Shown: positions 18,320-27,838, counted from the stretch's first letter. The stretch is 64,000 bases of DNA from Sorangium sp025924095 (GCF_051521505.1 NZ_CP150356.1:4898001-4962000); one strand, 5' to 3'. Numbers and translations are program-made. The notes: a model not told the origin generated them from the letters alone.

Positions 18320-20131
18320 GTGATCGGCACGATCATCGACGGCAAATATCAGATTCGCAAGCTCCTCGGAGAGGGCGCCATGGGTTCGGTCTACGAGGCC
18401 GAGCACACGGGGACCGGTCGTCGCTGCGCCGTCAAGGTGATCAGCTCGGCCGATCTCACCCGCGATCCGAAGGTGGTCAGCCGCTTTCAGCGCGAGGCGC
18501 GCGCGGCGGGCGCGATCGACACGCAGCACATCACCCAGGTGCTCGACGCCGGCGTCGATCGCGGCTCGAACCTGCCTTTCCTCGCGATGGAGTTCCTCGC
18601 CGGCGAGGACGTCCACCAGCTCATCAAGCGCGTCGGGCCGCTCGCGCCCGACCTCGCGCTGCGCATCGTCGCGCAGTCGTGCCTCGGGCTTCAGAAGGCG
18701 CACGAGGCGAGCGTCGTCCACCGCGACATCAAGCCGCACAACCTGTTCCTCGCGCGGCGCGACGCCGGCGAGATCCTCGTCAAGCTGCTCGATTTCGGCA
18801 TCGCCAAGGTCAAGATGGACCGGGCGAACGAGACCGAGGGCGCCGATCTCACGCGCACCGGGAACCTCATCGGCTCGCCGCTCTACATGTCGCCCGAGCA
18901 GGCGCGCGGCCAGAAGGAGATCGACCACCGCACCGACATCTGGTCGCTCGGCGCCGTGCTCTACCAGGCGCTCACCGGGCGAACCCCGTACCATCACATC
19001 ACCGCGCTCGGCGAGCTCATCATCTCCATCTGCTCGGATCCCCCGCCGCCGGTGCAGGACTTCGCGCCCTGGGTGCCGCCGGAGGTCGCGGCGATCGTGC
19101 ATCGCTGTCTGCTGCAAGCGCCCGGGCAGCGCTACCAGAGCGCGCAGGAGATGTTCGGCGCCATCCGGCCGCTGCTCCCCTACGGCTGGGGCATCCACGA
19201 GAGCATGCTCGTGCCGCTGCCGGAGGCCGTGCACAGGCAGTCCGCGCCGCGGTTCTCGGTGAACGTCAGCATCCCACCGGCGAACCAGAGCGGCGCGTAT
19301 GCCGCCGTATCGCCCGCGAACCAGAGCGGCGGCTACCCGGCGCTCGCGGCCTCGCCCGCGAACCAGAGCGGCGGCTACCCGGCGCTCGCGGCCTCGCCCG
19401 CGAACCAGAGCGGCGGCTACCCCGCGGCCCCGCACGAGCACCGCGGCGGATCGCACCCGTCGTTCGCGCCGCCGGCGAACCAGAGCGGGCCGCTCGGCGC
19501 GGTCGTCCCGGTCGGCAACCACGTCGGCGCGGCGACGACCGGGGCGCTCACGCAGTCGCAGCGCGGCACGCAGCCCGGCGCGTCGCGGGTGCCGGTCGTG
19601 GCCGGCGCCGCGCTGCTCGCCGCGGTCATCGCGGCCGGCGTGTACTTCGTCAGCAGCCAGCGGTCGCCCGAGCCCGTCGCGCCGCCGGTGGCGCAGGCGA
19701 CGGCCGAGGCGCTCCCGACGCCGGCGGCCACCCCGGCGCCGGCGCCGATGCCGCCGCCGGCCGCGACGGGGACGTCGGAGGTCGTCGAGGCCGCCGAGTC
19801 GCATCCGAGGCGCGTTCAGGTGGTCATCCTGCCTGCCGACGCCTCGGTCGAGATCGAGGGCGCGCGCGCGAGGACCAGGAACGGGATCCTCGAGATCACC
19901 GGGCCGCTCGGGAGCGAGCACAGGGTGCGCGTGTTCAAGGGGGCGAACGAGGTGGTGACCGACGTGTTCGTGACCACAAGCGGCGCGCGGCCGCTCAAGA
20001 TCGAGCTCGCCCCGCCCTCGGCGAAGGGCGCTCCGGCGCCTCCGGCGAAGAGCGCCTCCGCCGCACCGCCGCCTCCCGCGCCGACGACCCCCAAGGGGAT
20101 CATCGACAACACCGAAGAGTTCGGAAAATAA
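18320..20131 (+). CDS. Hanks-type Ser/Thr protein kinase with PEGA-like tail
   Basis: 603 residues, GTG start. Residues 10-280 form a complete kinase domain: GEGAMGSVYEA (P-loop), AVKVI (ATP-binding Lys), VVHRDIKPHNLFL (catalytic loop), LLDFGIAKV (metal Asp), SPLYMSPEQARG and DIWSLGAVLYQ. The basic catalytic and DFG residues are intact, so it should be active. A linker with an SPANQSGGYPALAA repeat (42-base units from 19310) leads to one transmembrane helix (about 430-450), a Pro/Ala stretch and a C-terminal beta-rich PEGA-like module. Orientation would put the kinase in the cytoplasm and PEGA outside. A TPR/PEGA protein follows 24 bases downstream, probably one operon. Confidence 0.9.
   Translation: MIGTIIDGKYQIRKLLGEGAMGSVYEAEHTGTGRRCAVKVISSADLTRDPKVVSRFQREARAAGAIDTQHITQVLDAGVDRGSNLPFLAMEFLAGEDVHQLIKRVGPLAPDLALRIVAQSCLGLQKAHEASVVHRDIKPHNLFLARRDAGEILVKLLDFGIAKVKMDRANETEGADLTRTGNLIGSPLYMSPEQARGQKEIDHRTDIWSLGAVLYQALTGRTPYHHITALGELIISICSDPPPPVQDFAPWVPPEVAAIVHRCLLQAPGQRYQSAQEMFGAIRPLLPYGWGIHESMLVPLPEAVHRQSAPRFSVNVSIPPANQSGAYAAVSPANQSGGYPALAASPANQSGGYPALAASPANQSGGYPAAPHEHRGGSHPSFAPPANQSGPLGAVVPVGNHVGAATTGALTQSQRGTQPGASRVPVVAGAALLAAVIAAGVYFVSSQRSPEPVAPPVAQATAEALPTPAATPAPAPMPPPAATGTSEVVEAAESHPRRVQVVILPADASVEIEGARARTRNGILEITGPLGSEHRVRVFKGANEVVTDVFVTTSGARPLKIELAPPSAKGAPAPPAKSASAAPPPPAPTTPKGIIDNTEEFGK
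19310..19430 (+). repeat. 42-base linker repeat in the kinase gene
   Basis: Two exact copies (19310-19351, 19352-19393) and a partial third, encoding SPANQSGGYPALAA; isolated PANQSG motifs lie on both sides. Confidence 0.85.
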
Positions 20132-20155
20132 CAGCAGAAGAACAGGCTGAGTACG

Positions 20156-22000
20156 GTGCTCGATCGAATGGATCTGCGTACGCGGCGCGGCGGCTCGTGC
20201 CCTCTCTCCCTCGTGCGGCATCCGCGGACGGCGCGGCAGCTGCGCGCGCTCTCGGCCGCGCTCGCCGTCGCGGTCGCCGCGGGACCGGCGCTCGCACAGC
20301 CGGCGCCGGCCGGCGCGGAGGGGCCGGCGCCGGCCGGCACGGAGGACGCCGCGCCGGCCGAGGAGGCGCCCGTCTCCGAGACGGACCGGCAGGTCGCGCG
20401 GCTCCACTTCGAGAAGGGGCTCACCCTGCTCCGCGAGGAGGCCTGGAGCCCCGCGCTCGCCGAGTTCCTCCTCTCGCGCAAGCTCTACCCGACGCGCGCG
20501 GCCACGAACAACGCCGCGATCGCGCTGCGCAAGCTCCAGCGCTACGACGAGGCGCTCGAGATGTTCGAGACCTTCCTGCGCGACTTCACCATGTCGGCCG
20601 CCGAGCGCGCGGTCGCGCAGCGCGAGATCGCCGAGCTGCGCGCGCTCGTGGGGACGCTCGACATCACGAGCGCCGAGCCCGGGGCGTCCATCGTGGTGAG
20701 CGGCGAGGAGCGCGGGCAGTACCCGCCGGTCAAGCCGATCCGCGTCGCCGCCGGCGCGCACGTCGTCCGCGTCTTCAAGGAGGGCTACGTGCCGGTGGAG
20801 ACGCGCGTCGACGTCGCCGGGGGCCAGACGGTCACGGTGAACGCGAAGCTCCGCAGGCTGGTCCGCTCCGGTCGGCTGCGCGTGGTCGAGCGGGCCGGCA
20901 AGACGGTCGACGTGCTCGTGGACAACGTCGTCGTGGGGCAGACCCCGTGGATCGGCGCGCTGTCGGTCGGCGACCACATGGTGGCGCTGCGCGGCGAGGG
21001 GAAGCTCGGGACGCAGCCGACCGCGGCGCCCGTGAAGCCGCAGGACCTCACCACGCTGTCGCTCCTCGCCGAGGACCTCGACGCGTCGCTCCGGGTCGAC
21101 CCGACGCCGCCCGGCGCGAGCGTCTGGATCAACTCGGTCAACGTGGGCAACGGCGTCTGGCTCGGCCGGCTCAAGGCCGGCGCGCACCGGGTCGAGGTGA
21201 AGGCTGACGGGTTCGTCACCGAGGCGCGCACGGTGACGCTGCAGAAGGGCCAGCGCCAGAGCCTGAGCCTCCCGCTCGAGCGCGACGAGGACGCGGAGAT
21301 CTGGCGCAAGCCGCCGAAGTTCACGCTCGACGCGAGCGCCTCGTTCCTTGTGGCGCCGACGCTCGGCGGCGAGATCGCGAGCGGCTGTCGCTCGGGCTGC
21401 TCGAGCTCGATCGGCCTCGGCGGGCTCGGCATGATCCACGGCGGCTACGAGCTCGGCTCGGGGATCGGCGTGGGGATCGAGATCGGCGGCCTCGTCGCGA
21501 CGCAGCAGCTCGAGGAGCGCCCGGCGGAGCTCAGGCCGATCGGCTACCGGGAGCCGCTCGGCGGCACGGCGAGCGACGCGCTCCGGCTGGGCGGCTTCCT
21601 CGCCGGCGCGACGTTCGGGTACCACCTCGGCGATCGCTTCCCCGCGCTGCTGCGGCTCGGCGCCGGGGTGCTCGTGGGGGAGGTCCGCGACGAGCGGAAC
21701 GGCCGGTTCAGGACGGCCGAGGGGGCGTGGTTCAACACGTACCCGGTGGTCGACTTCGCCTCGGCGACGTACTTCTACGTGGATCCGGAGGCGAGGCTCG
21801 GCCTGCGGCTCGGGGAGCGCTGGGAGCTCTCCGCCAGCGTGAAGCTGCTGCTCCTGATCGGCCTCAGCAAGCCGGCGTGGGACAGGACGATCGAGCTCGC
21901 GGCGTCGACCGACGGGATCGGCACCTACGCGCCGGAGTCGCTCATGGGCGACTTCGTCCTGATGATCGCGCCCGGGGCGAGCCTGCGGCACCAGTTCTGA
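20156..22000 (+). CDS. TPR/PEGA envelope protein with outer-membrane barrel-like C-terminus
   Basis: 614 residues from GTG 20156 (ATG 20168 is an alternative). The signal peptide ends in AGPALAQ. Residues about 75-165 are TPR-like helices (VARLHFEKGLTLLREEAW). Two or three PEGA-type beta modules follow (DITSAEPGASIVVSGEERG; RVDPTPPGASVWINSV). The last 200 residues alternate like an outer-membrane barrel and end in aromatic Phe (SLRHQF). It follows the kinase closely, an arrangement seen often in myxobacteria, where the periplasmic partner may be sensed or tethered; the exact role is unknown. Confidence 0.75.
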   Translation: MLDRMDLRTRRGGSCPLSLVRHPRTARQLRALSAALAVAVAAGPALAQPAPAGAEGPAPAGTEDAAPAEEAPVSETDRQVARLHFEKGLTLLREEAWSPALAEFLLSRKLYPTRAATNNAAIALRKLQRYDEALEMFETFLRDFTMSAAERAVAQREIAELRALVGTLDITSAEPGASIVVSGEERGQYPPVKPIRVAAGAHVVRVFKEGYVPVETRVDVAGGQTVTVNAKLRRLVRSGRLRVVERAGKTVDVLVDNVVVGQTPWIGALSVGDHMVALRGEGKLGTQPTAAPVKPQDLTTLSLLAEDLDASLRVDPTPPGASVWINSVNVGNGVWLGRLKAGAHRVEVKADGFVTEARTVTLQKGQRQSLSLPLERDEDAEIWRKPPKFTLDASASFLVAPTLGGEIASGCRSGCSSSIGLGGLGMIHGGYELGSGIGVGIEIGGLVATQQLEERPAELRPIGYREPLGGTASDALRLGGFLAGATFGYHLGDRFPALLRLGAGVLVGEVRDERNGRFRTAEGAWFNTYPVVDFASATYFYVDPEARLGLRLGERWELSASVKLLLLIGLSKPAWDRTIELAASTDGIGTYAPESLMGDFVLMIAPGASLRHQF

Positions 22001-22078
22001 GAGCACCGATCCGCGGCGCGCCGTCACATCACGGCCGTCGACGCGGTCGGCCACTGACCTTCACGGCTTCGCGCAATC

Positions 22079-22099
22079 GCTGCTGCCCATGGGAGCAGC
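22079..22099. terminator. hairpin between barrel and OmpA genes
   Basis: GCTGCT-G-CCCATGGG-AGCAGC folds into a 9-pair stem with one bulged G. No T-run follows. Weak candidate terminator. Confidence 0.3.
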
Positions 22100-22185
22100 G
22101 GTAGAGGGCCATGATGAACCCCCACGCGCCGAGGCGCGACGGCATGTTGCCCCCCGCCTCACGCCCCCGCTATCGTGGCCAGCCG

Positions 22186-24027
22186 ATGAGGTCTACCTCC
22201 GTCGCAGCGGCAGCGTCAGCAGCCTTCCTCATGACGCTCGCCAGCGCCTCGCGAGGTCAATCCACCGGCGGCTTCTCCCTCAACCGGTTCGAGCCGGCGC
22301 CCGCCGGAGACGCGTTCTTCGGCGTGCCGTCTCCCGCCGCTCCCGGCCACCTCGCGGCGCGCGTCCACGCGATGCTCGATTACTCCCACCAGCCGATCCG
22401 CACGAGCGGCGGCGAGACGGATGTCGCGATCGTCTCCTCGCAGGCGTACCTGCGCCTCGACGCCTCGCTCGCGCTGTGGGAGCGCTTTCTGCTCTCGATC
22501 GATGCGCCGCTCGCCATCGCGCAAACGGGCGACGACCCGGCCATCCCCGGCGTCCAGTTCACCGAGCTGACGGCGCCGGAGCTCGGCGACTTCCGCCTCG
22601 GCGCGCGGCTCCGTCTGCTCGGCGAGGACGCAGGTCCGGTCCAGCTCGGGCTCGGCGGCTACCTGTTCCTGCCCACGGGCTCGCCGGCGCAGTACACCGG
22701 CGACGCGGAGGTCCGCGGCGCCTTTCACGCGAGCGTCGGCGGGCGCGTCGGCTCGGCCCGTTCGACGCTCGGCTTCCTGTGGAATGCGAGCGGCGGCGTC
22801 GAGCTCGGCGGAGGGGCCAACCGCCCGCCGCTGGTCACGTTCGGCGGCGCCGCGGGGCTCCTGATGAGCGGCGATCTCCTCCAGCTCGGCGCCGAGCTGT
22901 ACGGCGCAGCTCCGCTCGGTGAGGAGCTCGTGTTATCGAGCGTGCCGGCCACGCCCGCGGATGCGGGCGTCAACGCCGAGCTCCTCTTCGGCGCCAAGCT
23001 GCGCGTCCTCGGCGGCCTGACGTTCGGGGCCGCGGTCGGGCCCGGCCTCCTGACGGCCGTCGGCTCGCCGACCGTCCGCGCCGTCGGCATGGTGGGCTGG
23101 GCGCCGCTCCCGGCGCCTGCCCCGGAGCGCGCGCAGGCCTCCGCCGTCGCGGGCGACAAGGACGACGACGGCATCGATGACCACATCGACGCCTGCCCCG
23201 ACGTCAAGGGCGATCCGTCGCCCGACCCCGCGAAGGACGGCTGCCCTCCAGCGGATCGCGACGGCGACGCCGTGCTCGACATCGACGACGCCTGCCCGTC
23301 CACCCCGGGTGCTCGCAGCGCCGACCCCACGGAGAACGGCTGCCCGGACGACTCGGACGACGACGGCTTCCATGACGGCATCGACGCTTGCCCCAGCGTG
23401 CGCGGCGGCCCGAGCGACGACCCGAAGAAGGTGGGCTGCCCGGGCGACGCGGACGGCGACGGCATCGCCGACGCCTCGGACGCCTGCCCGAAGCTCAAGG
23501 GGCCAGCGAGCAAGAACCCGAAGCAGAACGGCTGCCCGGACGATCCGGACGGCGACGGCGTCCGCGGCGCCGCGGACGCCTGCCCGAACGAGCGGGGGCT
23601 CTCCGATCCCGATCCACGGCAGAACGGCTGCCCGAAGTTCGTCCGCGTGAGCGCTGACGAGATCACGACGTCGAGGCCGGTGCAGTTCGTCGTCTACGGC
23701 AAGACGCGCACCCAGACGGTCGATCCTGTCTCCGACGAGATTCTGTACGAGGTGCGCGACGCCATCCAGCAGAACCCGGATATCGAGCTCGTCGAGGTGC
23801 AAGGCCACACGGACGACAGCGGGACCGAGGGGTACAACCTGCGCTTGTCCCAGCAGCGCGCGGAGGCCGTCCTCTCGTGGCTCGTGGCCGCCGGGGTGCC
23901 GCGGGAGAAGCTCGTCGCCAGGGGCTACGGCTTCGAGCAGCCGCTCGGGGACAACCGCGTCAAGACAGGGCGCCAGAAGAACCGCCGCGTGCAGTTCATG
24001 ATCATCAAGCGCAAGGGACAGCCGTAG
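22186..24027 (+). CDS. OmpA-family protein with TSP3 repeats
   Basis: 613 residues. ATG 22186 was chosen because it starts the signal peptide (MRSTSVAAAASAAFLM); an upstream ATG at 22111 adds an unlikely leader. Residues 30-320 look like an outer-membrane beta-barrel, residues about 325-480 hold five TSP3-like units (DKDDDGIDDHIDACPD, each ending NGCP-like), and the C-terminus is a classical OmpA peptidoglycan-binding domain (VEVQGHTDDSGTEGYN, LSQQRAEAVLSWL, GYGFEQPLGDN). It should tie the outer membrane to peptidoglycan, with TSP3 as a calcium-stiffened spacer. Confidence 0.9.
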   Translation: MRSTSVAAAASAAFLMTLASASRGQSTGGFSLNRFEPAPAGDAFFGVPSPAAPGHLAARVHAMLDYSHQPIRTSGGETDVAIVSSQAYLRLDASLALWERFLLSIDAPLAIAQTGDDPAIPGVQFTELTAPELGDFRLGARLRLLGEDAGPVQLGLGGYLFLPTGSPAQYTGDAEVRGAFHASVGGRVGSARSTLGFLWNASGGVELGGGANRPPLVTFGGAAGLLMSGDLLQLGAELYGAAPLGEELVLSSVPATPADAGVNAELLFGAKLRVLGGLTFGAAVGPGLLTAVGSPTVRAVGMVGWAPLPAPAPERAQASAVAGDKDDDGIDDHIDACPDVKGDPSPDPAKDGCPPADRDGDAVLDIDDACPSTPGARSADPTENGCPDDSDDDGFHDGIDACPSVRGGPSDDPKKVGCPGDADGDGIADASDACPKLKGPASKNPKQNGCPDDPDGDGVRGAADACPNERGLSDPDPRQNGCPKFVRVSADEITTSRPVQFVVYGKTRTQTVDPVSDEILYEVRDAIQQNPDIELVEVQGHTDDSGTEGYNLRLSQQRAEAVLSWLVAAGVPREKLVARGYGFEQPLGDNRVKTGRQKNRRVQFMIIKRKGQP

Positions 24028-24150
24028 CGAGCAGGCGTCGTCGTCATAACGACGGCCGCGGACGACACGGCGCCCAAGACACCACACTCCCCGACAGCCC
24101 GACAGTCGCCACCCGAGGGCGCCCGAGGATCAAGCCCTCGCAAGGCCTAG

Positions 24151-24204
24151 CCAGGGAGCCAGGAAGCCAGGGAGCCAGGAAACCAGGAAGCCAGGAGCCC
24201 AGGA
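24151..24204. repeat. 8-base tandem repeat, about 6.7 copies
   Basis: Unit CCAGGRAG (copies CCAGGGAG, CCAGGAAG, CCAGGGAG, CCAGGAAA, CCAGGAAG, CCAGGAGC, CCAGGA) in the gap between the OmpA gene and the phosphoesterase. Noncoding, likely slippage-prone. Confidence 0.9.
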
Positions 24205-24309
24205 CGACGCAGCAGCGCCGCGTCCGCACGCGCCCTCCGCGCCGCCCGACACCGAGTCGTGACCATTCCCTGACAGGCCGTGGACAGGCGCGTGTGTCAC
24301 CTTGACGAG

Positions 24310-25824
24310 ATGCTCCATACGGTGGCAATCTCAGATATCCATCTTTGTGAGCTCGAGCCGGGTGACGGTCTGTGGATGCGCTACCGTCAGGCTCCGTATT
24401 CCCCCGACAGCGAAGTCGCGGCGATGCTGGACGCGCTTCGGGACGAGATGAAGCAAGGCACGGCGCGCGACGCCGGGCGGCATGAGCTCACGCTGGTGCT
24501 CAACGGCGATGTGTTCGACTTCGACGCGCCGCGCGTGATCGACCAGCAGAGCGTCTTTCACGACCTCCCGCGCAGCGCCGAGCACGCGGTCCCGGCGATG
24601 GCGGCGATCCTCGCGGATCACCCGGTGTTCATCGAGGCGCTGGGCCGCGTCGTCGCCGATGGACACACCGTCGTGTTCATCTCGGGCAACCACGACGTCC
24701 AGCTCACGTTGCCCGAGGTGCGCGACCTGGTCCGGGCCCGCGTGGTCGAGGCGGCGCTCGCCGCGCTGGCCGATGTCTCGCGCCCCGGCGCGATCTCGCG
24801 CGCCGCGCTGGGCGCTCGCGTCGTGTTCCGCGCCTGGTTCCACAAGACGCCCGACGGCATCATCGTGGAGCACGGCAACCAGTACGACGCCTACTGCAGC
24901 TACCGCTACCCGATGGTCCCGTTCGGACGGAAGCCGGGCGAGATCCAGCCGACCATGGGCTCGCTCGTGTGCCGGTTGCTCGTCTCACGGATGGGCTACT
25001 TCAACCCGCACGTGGACTCCTCGTTCATGCTGTCCGCGTTCGGCTACCTCGCGCACTGGGCGCGCTACTACATGTTCTCGCGCCGCACGCTCGCGGGGGC
25101 CTGGGCGCTCGGCGCGCTCCGCACCGTCGTCGAGCTCGTGCGCCGGCGCGAGCCGGAGCGGCGCGCCCGCCTGCGCGAGTGCCTCGCGGCCGCCGCGCAG
25201 GAGACGGGCGCCCCGCTCCGCGCCGTCGCCCGCCACGCCCGCCTGTTCGCGCGGCCGGCCGAGGACCGGCTGGGGCTCGTCGCGCGCGAGCTCTGGCTCG
25301 ACCGGGCCGCCCTGGGGCTGCTCGCGGTCGCGGTCGCCCTCGTGTGGCTGCTGCTCGTGCCGGGCTGGCTCACGCCGGCGGCGCTCGTCGCGCCGGCGGG
25401 GCTCGTCGTCTACGAGCGCCTCGTTCCGAAGCTCCCGCTCGACGCGACCTGGCAGCGGGTCAGCCGCGCCGCGCGCCAGGTCGCCCGCGCCCACCGCGCC
25501 AGGGCGGTCGTCTTCGGCCACACGCACACGCCCGAGGGCACCTGGGAGGGCGGGCTGTTCTTCGGCAACTCCGGCTCGTGGTCCGCCGCCTTCGAGGACA
25601 TCGCCTGCACCAAGCCGGTCTTCGCCGCGCGCCCCCTGGTCTGGCTGAGGTCCGAGCCGGGCTCGGGCAGCTCCGCGCGCCTCTCGGGCGGGCTCGTGAC
25701 CTGGAAGAACGGCCGCTTCGAGGTCCGCGCGGCGAGCGTCCCGCCCCCTGCCGAGCCGCTCCGCGGGCCGCAGGGCGCCCACCCGCCGCTCCGGTCGCCC
25801 GCGACCGCCGCGCTGCGCACGTAG
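24310..25824 (+). CDS. calcineurin-like phosphoesterase with membrane segment
   Basis: 504 residues. The N-terminal SDIHLCE, NGDVFDFD and ISGNHDVQL motifs and the late VFGHTHTPEG motif make a full binuclear metallophosphoesterase site; VEHGNQYDAY also fits. Between them is a long insertion (about residues 230-370) ending in a hydrophobic hairpin (residues 335-370), so the enzyme is probably membrane-associated. ATG 24310 starts just before the first motif; an earlier GTG at 24280 is possible. It resembles UDP-2,3-diacylglucosamine hydrolase-like and other large metallophosphatases only generally; substrate unknown. Confidence 0.8.
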   Translation: MLHTVAISDIHLCELEPGDGLWMRYRQAPYSPDSEVAAMLDALRDEMKQGTARDAGRHELTLVLNGDVFDFDAPRVIDQQSVFHDLPRSAEHAVPAMAAILADHPVFIEALGRVVADGHTVVFISGNHDVQLTLPEVRDLVRARVVEAALAALADVSRPGAISRAALGARVVFRAWFHKTPDGIIVEHGNQYDAYCSYRYPMVPFGRKPGEIQPTMGSLVCRLLVSRMGYFNPHVDSSFMLSAFGYLAHWARYYMFSRRTLAGAWALGALRTVVELVRRREPERRARLRECLAAAAQETGAPLRAVARHARLFARPAEDRLGLVARELWLDRAALGLLAVAVALVWLLLVPGWLTPAALVAPAGLVVYERLVPKLPLDATWQRVSRAARQVARAHRARAVVFGHTHTPEGTWEGGLFFGNSGSWSAAFEDIACTKPVFAARPLVWLRSEPGSGSSARLSGGLVTWKNGRFEVRAASVPPPAEPLRGPQGAHPPLRSPATAALRT

Positions 25825-25935
25825 CCTAGCCTAGCCTGGCCGCGCGAGCCCGAGCGGCCCGGCGCTCTCCGCTCGAATTGAGCCCCTTCCTGACTTGCGC
25901 AAGGCGTCCGGCCGCTGGATGCTGCCCGGAGTCGA

Positions 25936-25947
25936 CACGCGTGTCAC
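25936..25947. promoter_or_regulatory. 12-base palindrome before the PP2C gene
   Basis: GACACGCGTGTC, a perfect palindrome ending 15 bases before the GTG start at 25963. It could be an operator or chance in GC-rich DNA. Confidence 0.25.
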
Positions 25948-25962
25948 CGACGAGGAAGCTCC

Positions 25963-26736
25963 GTGAACCCCCCGCTCCGCATCGAAGCCGCCGGTGACAG
26001 CCACGTTGGCCGCCAGCGCGAGCACAACGAGGACAGCTTCGCCGTCGATCTGGATCTCGGCCTCTTCGTCGTCGCCGACGGCATCGGCGGCGCCGCCGGC
26101 GGCGAGATCGCGTCGCGGATGGCGGTCGACATCGTGCAGTCGTGCTGCAAGGACGGCGAGGGCGAGATCACGCAGCCCACGGGGTACGACGAGCTGGCGG
26201 CGCCCCTCGAGTTCCGCCTCGTCTCGTCCATCTGGCGCGCCAACGAGCAGATCTTCGAGGTCGGGCAGCGCGATCCGCGCTTCTACGGGATGGGGACGAC
26301 GTTCGCGGGCGTCTACGCCGACGCGACCTCGGCGTGCATCGCGCACGTCGGCGACAGCCGGGTCTACCGTTACCGCCAGCACCGGCTCGAGCGGCTCACC
26401 GAGGACCACTCGCTCTGGAACGAGCACCTGCGCAGCGGCGAGGAGCTGCCCGACGACGTGGATCCGCTGCTCGCCCGCAACGTCGTGACGCGCGCGCTCG
26501 GGATGGGGAAGACCGTCGACGTCGCCACGCGCATCGAGCGGCCCGAGGCCGGCGATCTCCTGCTCATCTGCTCGGACGGCCTCTCCGGCCCGGTCCCCGA
26601 GCCGGAGATCATCGAGGTGCTCGCGCAGGGCGACGACCTCGCGGCGACGGCGCGCTCGCTCGTCGACCGCGCCAACCTGCACGGCGGCCCTGACAACGTG
26701 ACCTGCGTGCTCGTGCGCTGGAACGCCGCCGGCTGA
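25963..26736 (+). CDS. PP2C-type Ser/Thr protein phosphatase
   Basis: 257 residues, GTG start. All PP2C motifs are present: REHNEDSF, VVADGIGGAAGGEIAS, GMGTTFAGVY, AHVGDSRVYRY, LTEDHSL, RNVVTRALG, LLICSDGLSG and GPDNVTCVL. The Asp residues that bind the two metals are intact, so it should be an active Mn/Mg-dependent phosphatase that counteracts Hanks-type kinases; two such kinases lie in this window (18.3 and 55.7 kb), but direct pairing is not shown. Cytoplasmic, no signal peptide. Confidence 0.93.
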   Translation: MNPPLRIEAAGDSHVGRQREHNEDSFAVDLDLGLFVVADGIGGAAGGEIASRMAVDIVQSCCKDGEGEITQPTGYDELAAPLEFRLVSSIWRANEQIFEVGQRDPRFYGMGTTFAGVYADATSACIAHVGDSRVYRYRQHRLERLTEDHSLWNEHLRSGEELPDDVDPLLARNVVTRALGMGKTVDVATRIERPEAGDLLLICSDGLSGPVPEPEIIEVLAQGDDLAATARSLVDRANLHGGPDNVTCVLVRWNAAG

Positions 26737-26776
26737 CGCGCCCTCCCTGACGCGCCCCCCTGACGCGTGATTGCCT

Positions 26777-27838
26777 TCAGGGCAGCTCGTCGATCCCGAG
26801 GAGATCCGCGGATCGCGTCATGTCGTGCGCGAGCGTGCCCGGCGTCGCGTCGTCGCTCTCGCGCTCGACGAGCGAGAACAGCACGCCGAACGGGGTCGCG
26901 AGCTGCGCCTCGGTCGGCGCCTCGTCGCTCCACCCCTCGGGCAGCGGCGGCAGCGCGTCGCCTTCGATCGCGTCGTAGGCGCTCGACAGCCGATCGAAGC
27001 CGGCGAGCACCGCCTTGTCGACGTCCGCGCCCTCGGCCCCCTTGGTGAGCAGCCACGGCTGGAAGGCGGCGTAGGTCTGCACGCCGGCCGCGACGTTCGC
27101 GCGCATGTCGGCGAGGGTGTACTGCGCGTAGCGCGACTCCTCCTCTCCGGTCGCCGCTTTGCTCGTCTTCTCGACCTGCTCCAGGATGGAGCTGATGACC
27201 CCGCGGTACGCGGACGGCGCGTCGAGCGCGAGGCCCTCGAAATCGGTCTGCATCTTCTCCGCGTCGGCCCTGAGCCGCTCGCAGAGCTCGTCCTTGAACG
27301 CGGCCGCCTCGGCCTCGGTGGCCGGGGAGGCGGCGGGGCTGTAGTTCGTGAGCGCCGACTCGAAGTCGAGGACGGGCTGCGGGATCTCGTCCGCCCAGAG
27401 GATGCGCTCGACGGCGTGCACGCCGGTCACCCCCTCGCCGTCGAAGAGGTCGTCGTCGGCCTTGACCTCGATGAACGCGTCGTAGCGGGCGTCCGTCGAG
27501 GTGTCGAGATCCGGAAAGACGACCGCGATGGCCCCCTCGACGCGCTCGTAGGACTGACGCGCCTTCTTCCACTCGGCCTTCATGGCGTCGACGGCTTCCT
27601 TGTCGCTCGTCGCGCTCCACCCGTCCTCGTCCGGCTCGGGCGCGGCCGCCTGGAGCGCGGCCGTGGCGGCGGCGAACTGGTCGAGGTTGTCCTGGATGAA
27701 TGCCTTCACGTCGACCACTGCCCGCCGCTCGTAATCCGCGTCGGTGTACAGCGTCTCGTTGTCGCTTCCGCACGCGGGAAGCGAGAGGGCGGCGGCGGCG
27801 ATGGCCAGACCGGACCGCAGGCAGGCGGGGAGTTGCAT
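26777..27838 (-). CDS. imelysin-family lipoprotein
   Basis: 353 residues. Signal peptide with lipobox LPAC. The body is helical and carries the imelysin motif GVHAVERILW (GxHxxE), and a second helical repeat with the matching Tyr/Trp-rich segments, typical of EfeO/IrpA/ICMP-like proteins that act in iron uptake. It is the distal gene of a two-gene minus-strand operon; the di-haem protein ends 82 bases upstream. The pairing with a DUF1111 protein is a known and recurring arrangement in iron-regulated loci. The exact biochemical role of imelysins is still debated. Confidence 0.82.
   Translation of the reverse strand: MQLPACLRSGLAIAAAALSLPACGSDNETLYTDADYERRAVVDVKAFIQDNLDQFAAATAALQAAAPEPDEDGWSATSDKEAVDAMKAEWKKARQSYERVEGAIAVVFPDLDTSTDARYDAFIEVKADDDLFDGEGVTGVHAVERILWADEIPQPVLDFESALTNYSPAASPATEAEAAAFKDELCERLRADAEKMQTDFEGLALDAPSAYRGVISSILEQVEKTSKAATGEEESRYAQYTLADMRANVAAGVQTYAAFQPWLLTKGAEGADVDKAVLAGFDRLSSAYDAIEGDALPPLPEGWSDEAPTEAQLATPFGVLFSLVERESDDATPGTLAHDMTRSADLLGIDELP

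Noticed and set aside
17915..22054. 1379-residue minus-strand open frame opposite the kinase operon
   Set aside because: Shadow of GC-rich codons; the plus strand has full kinase and PEGA motifs.
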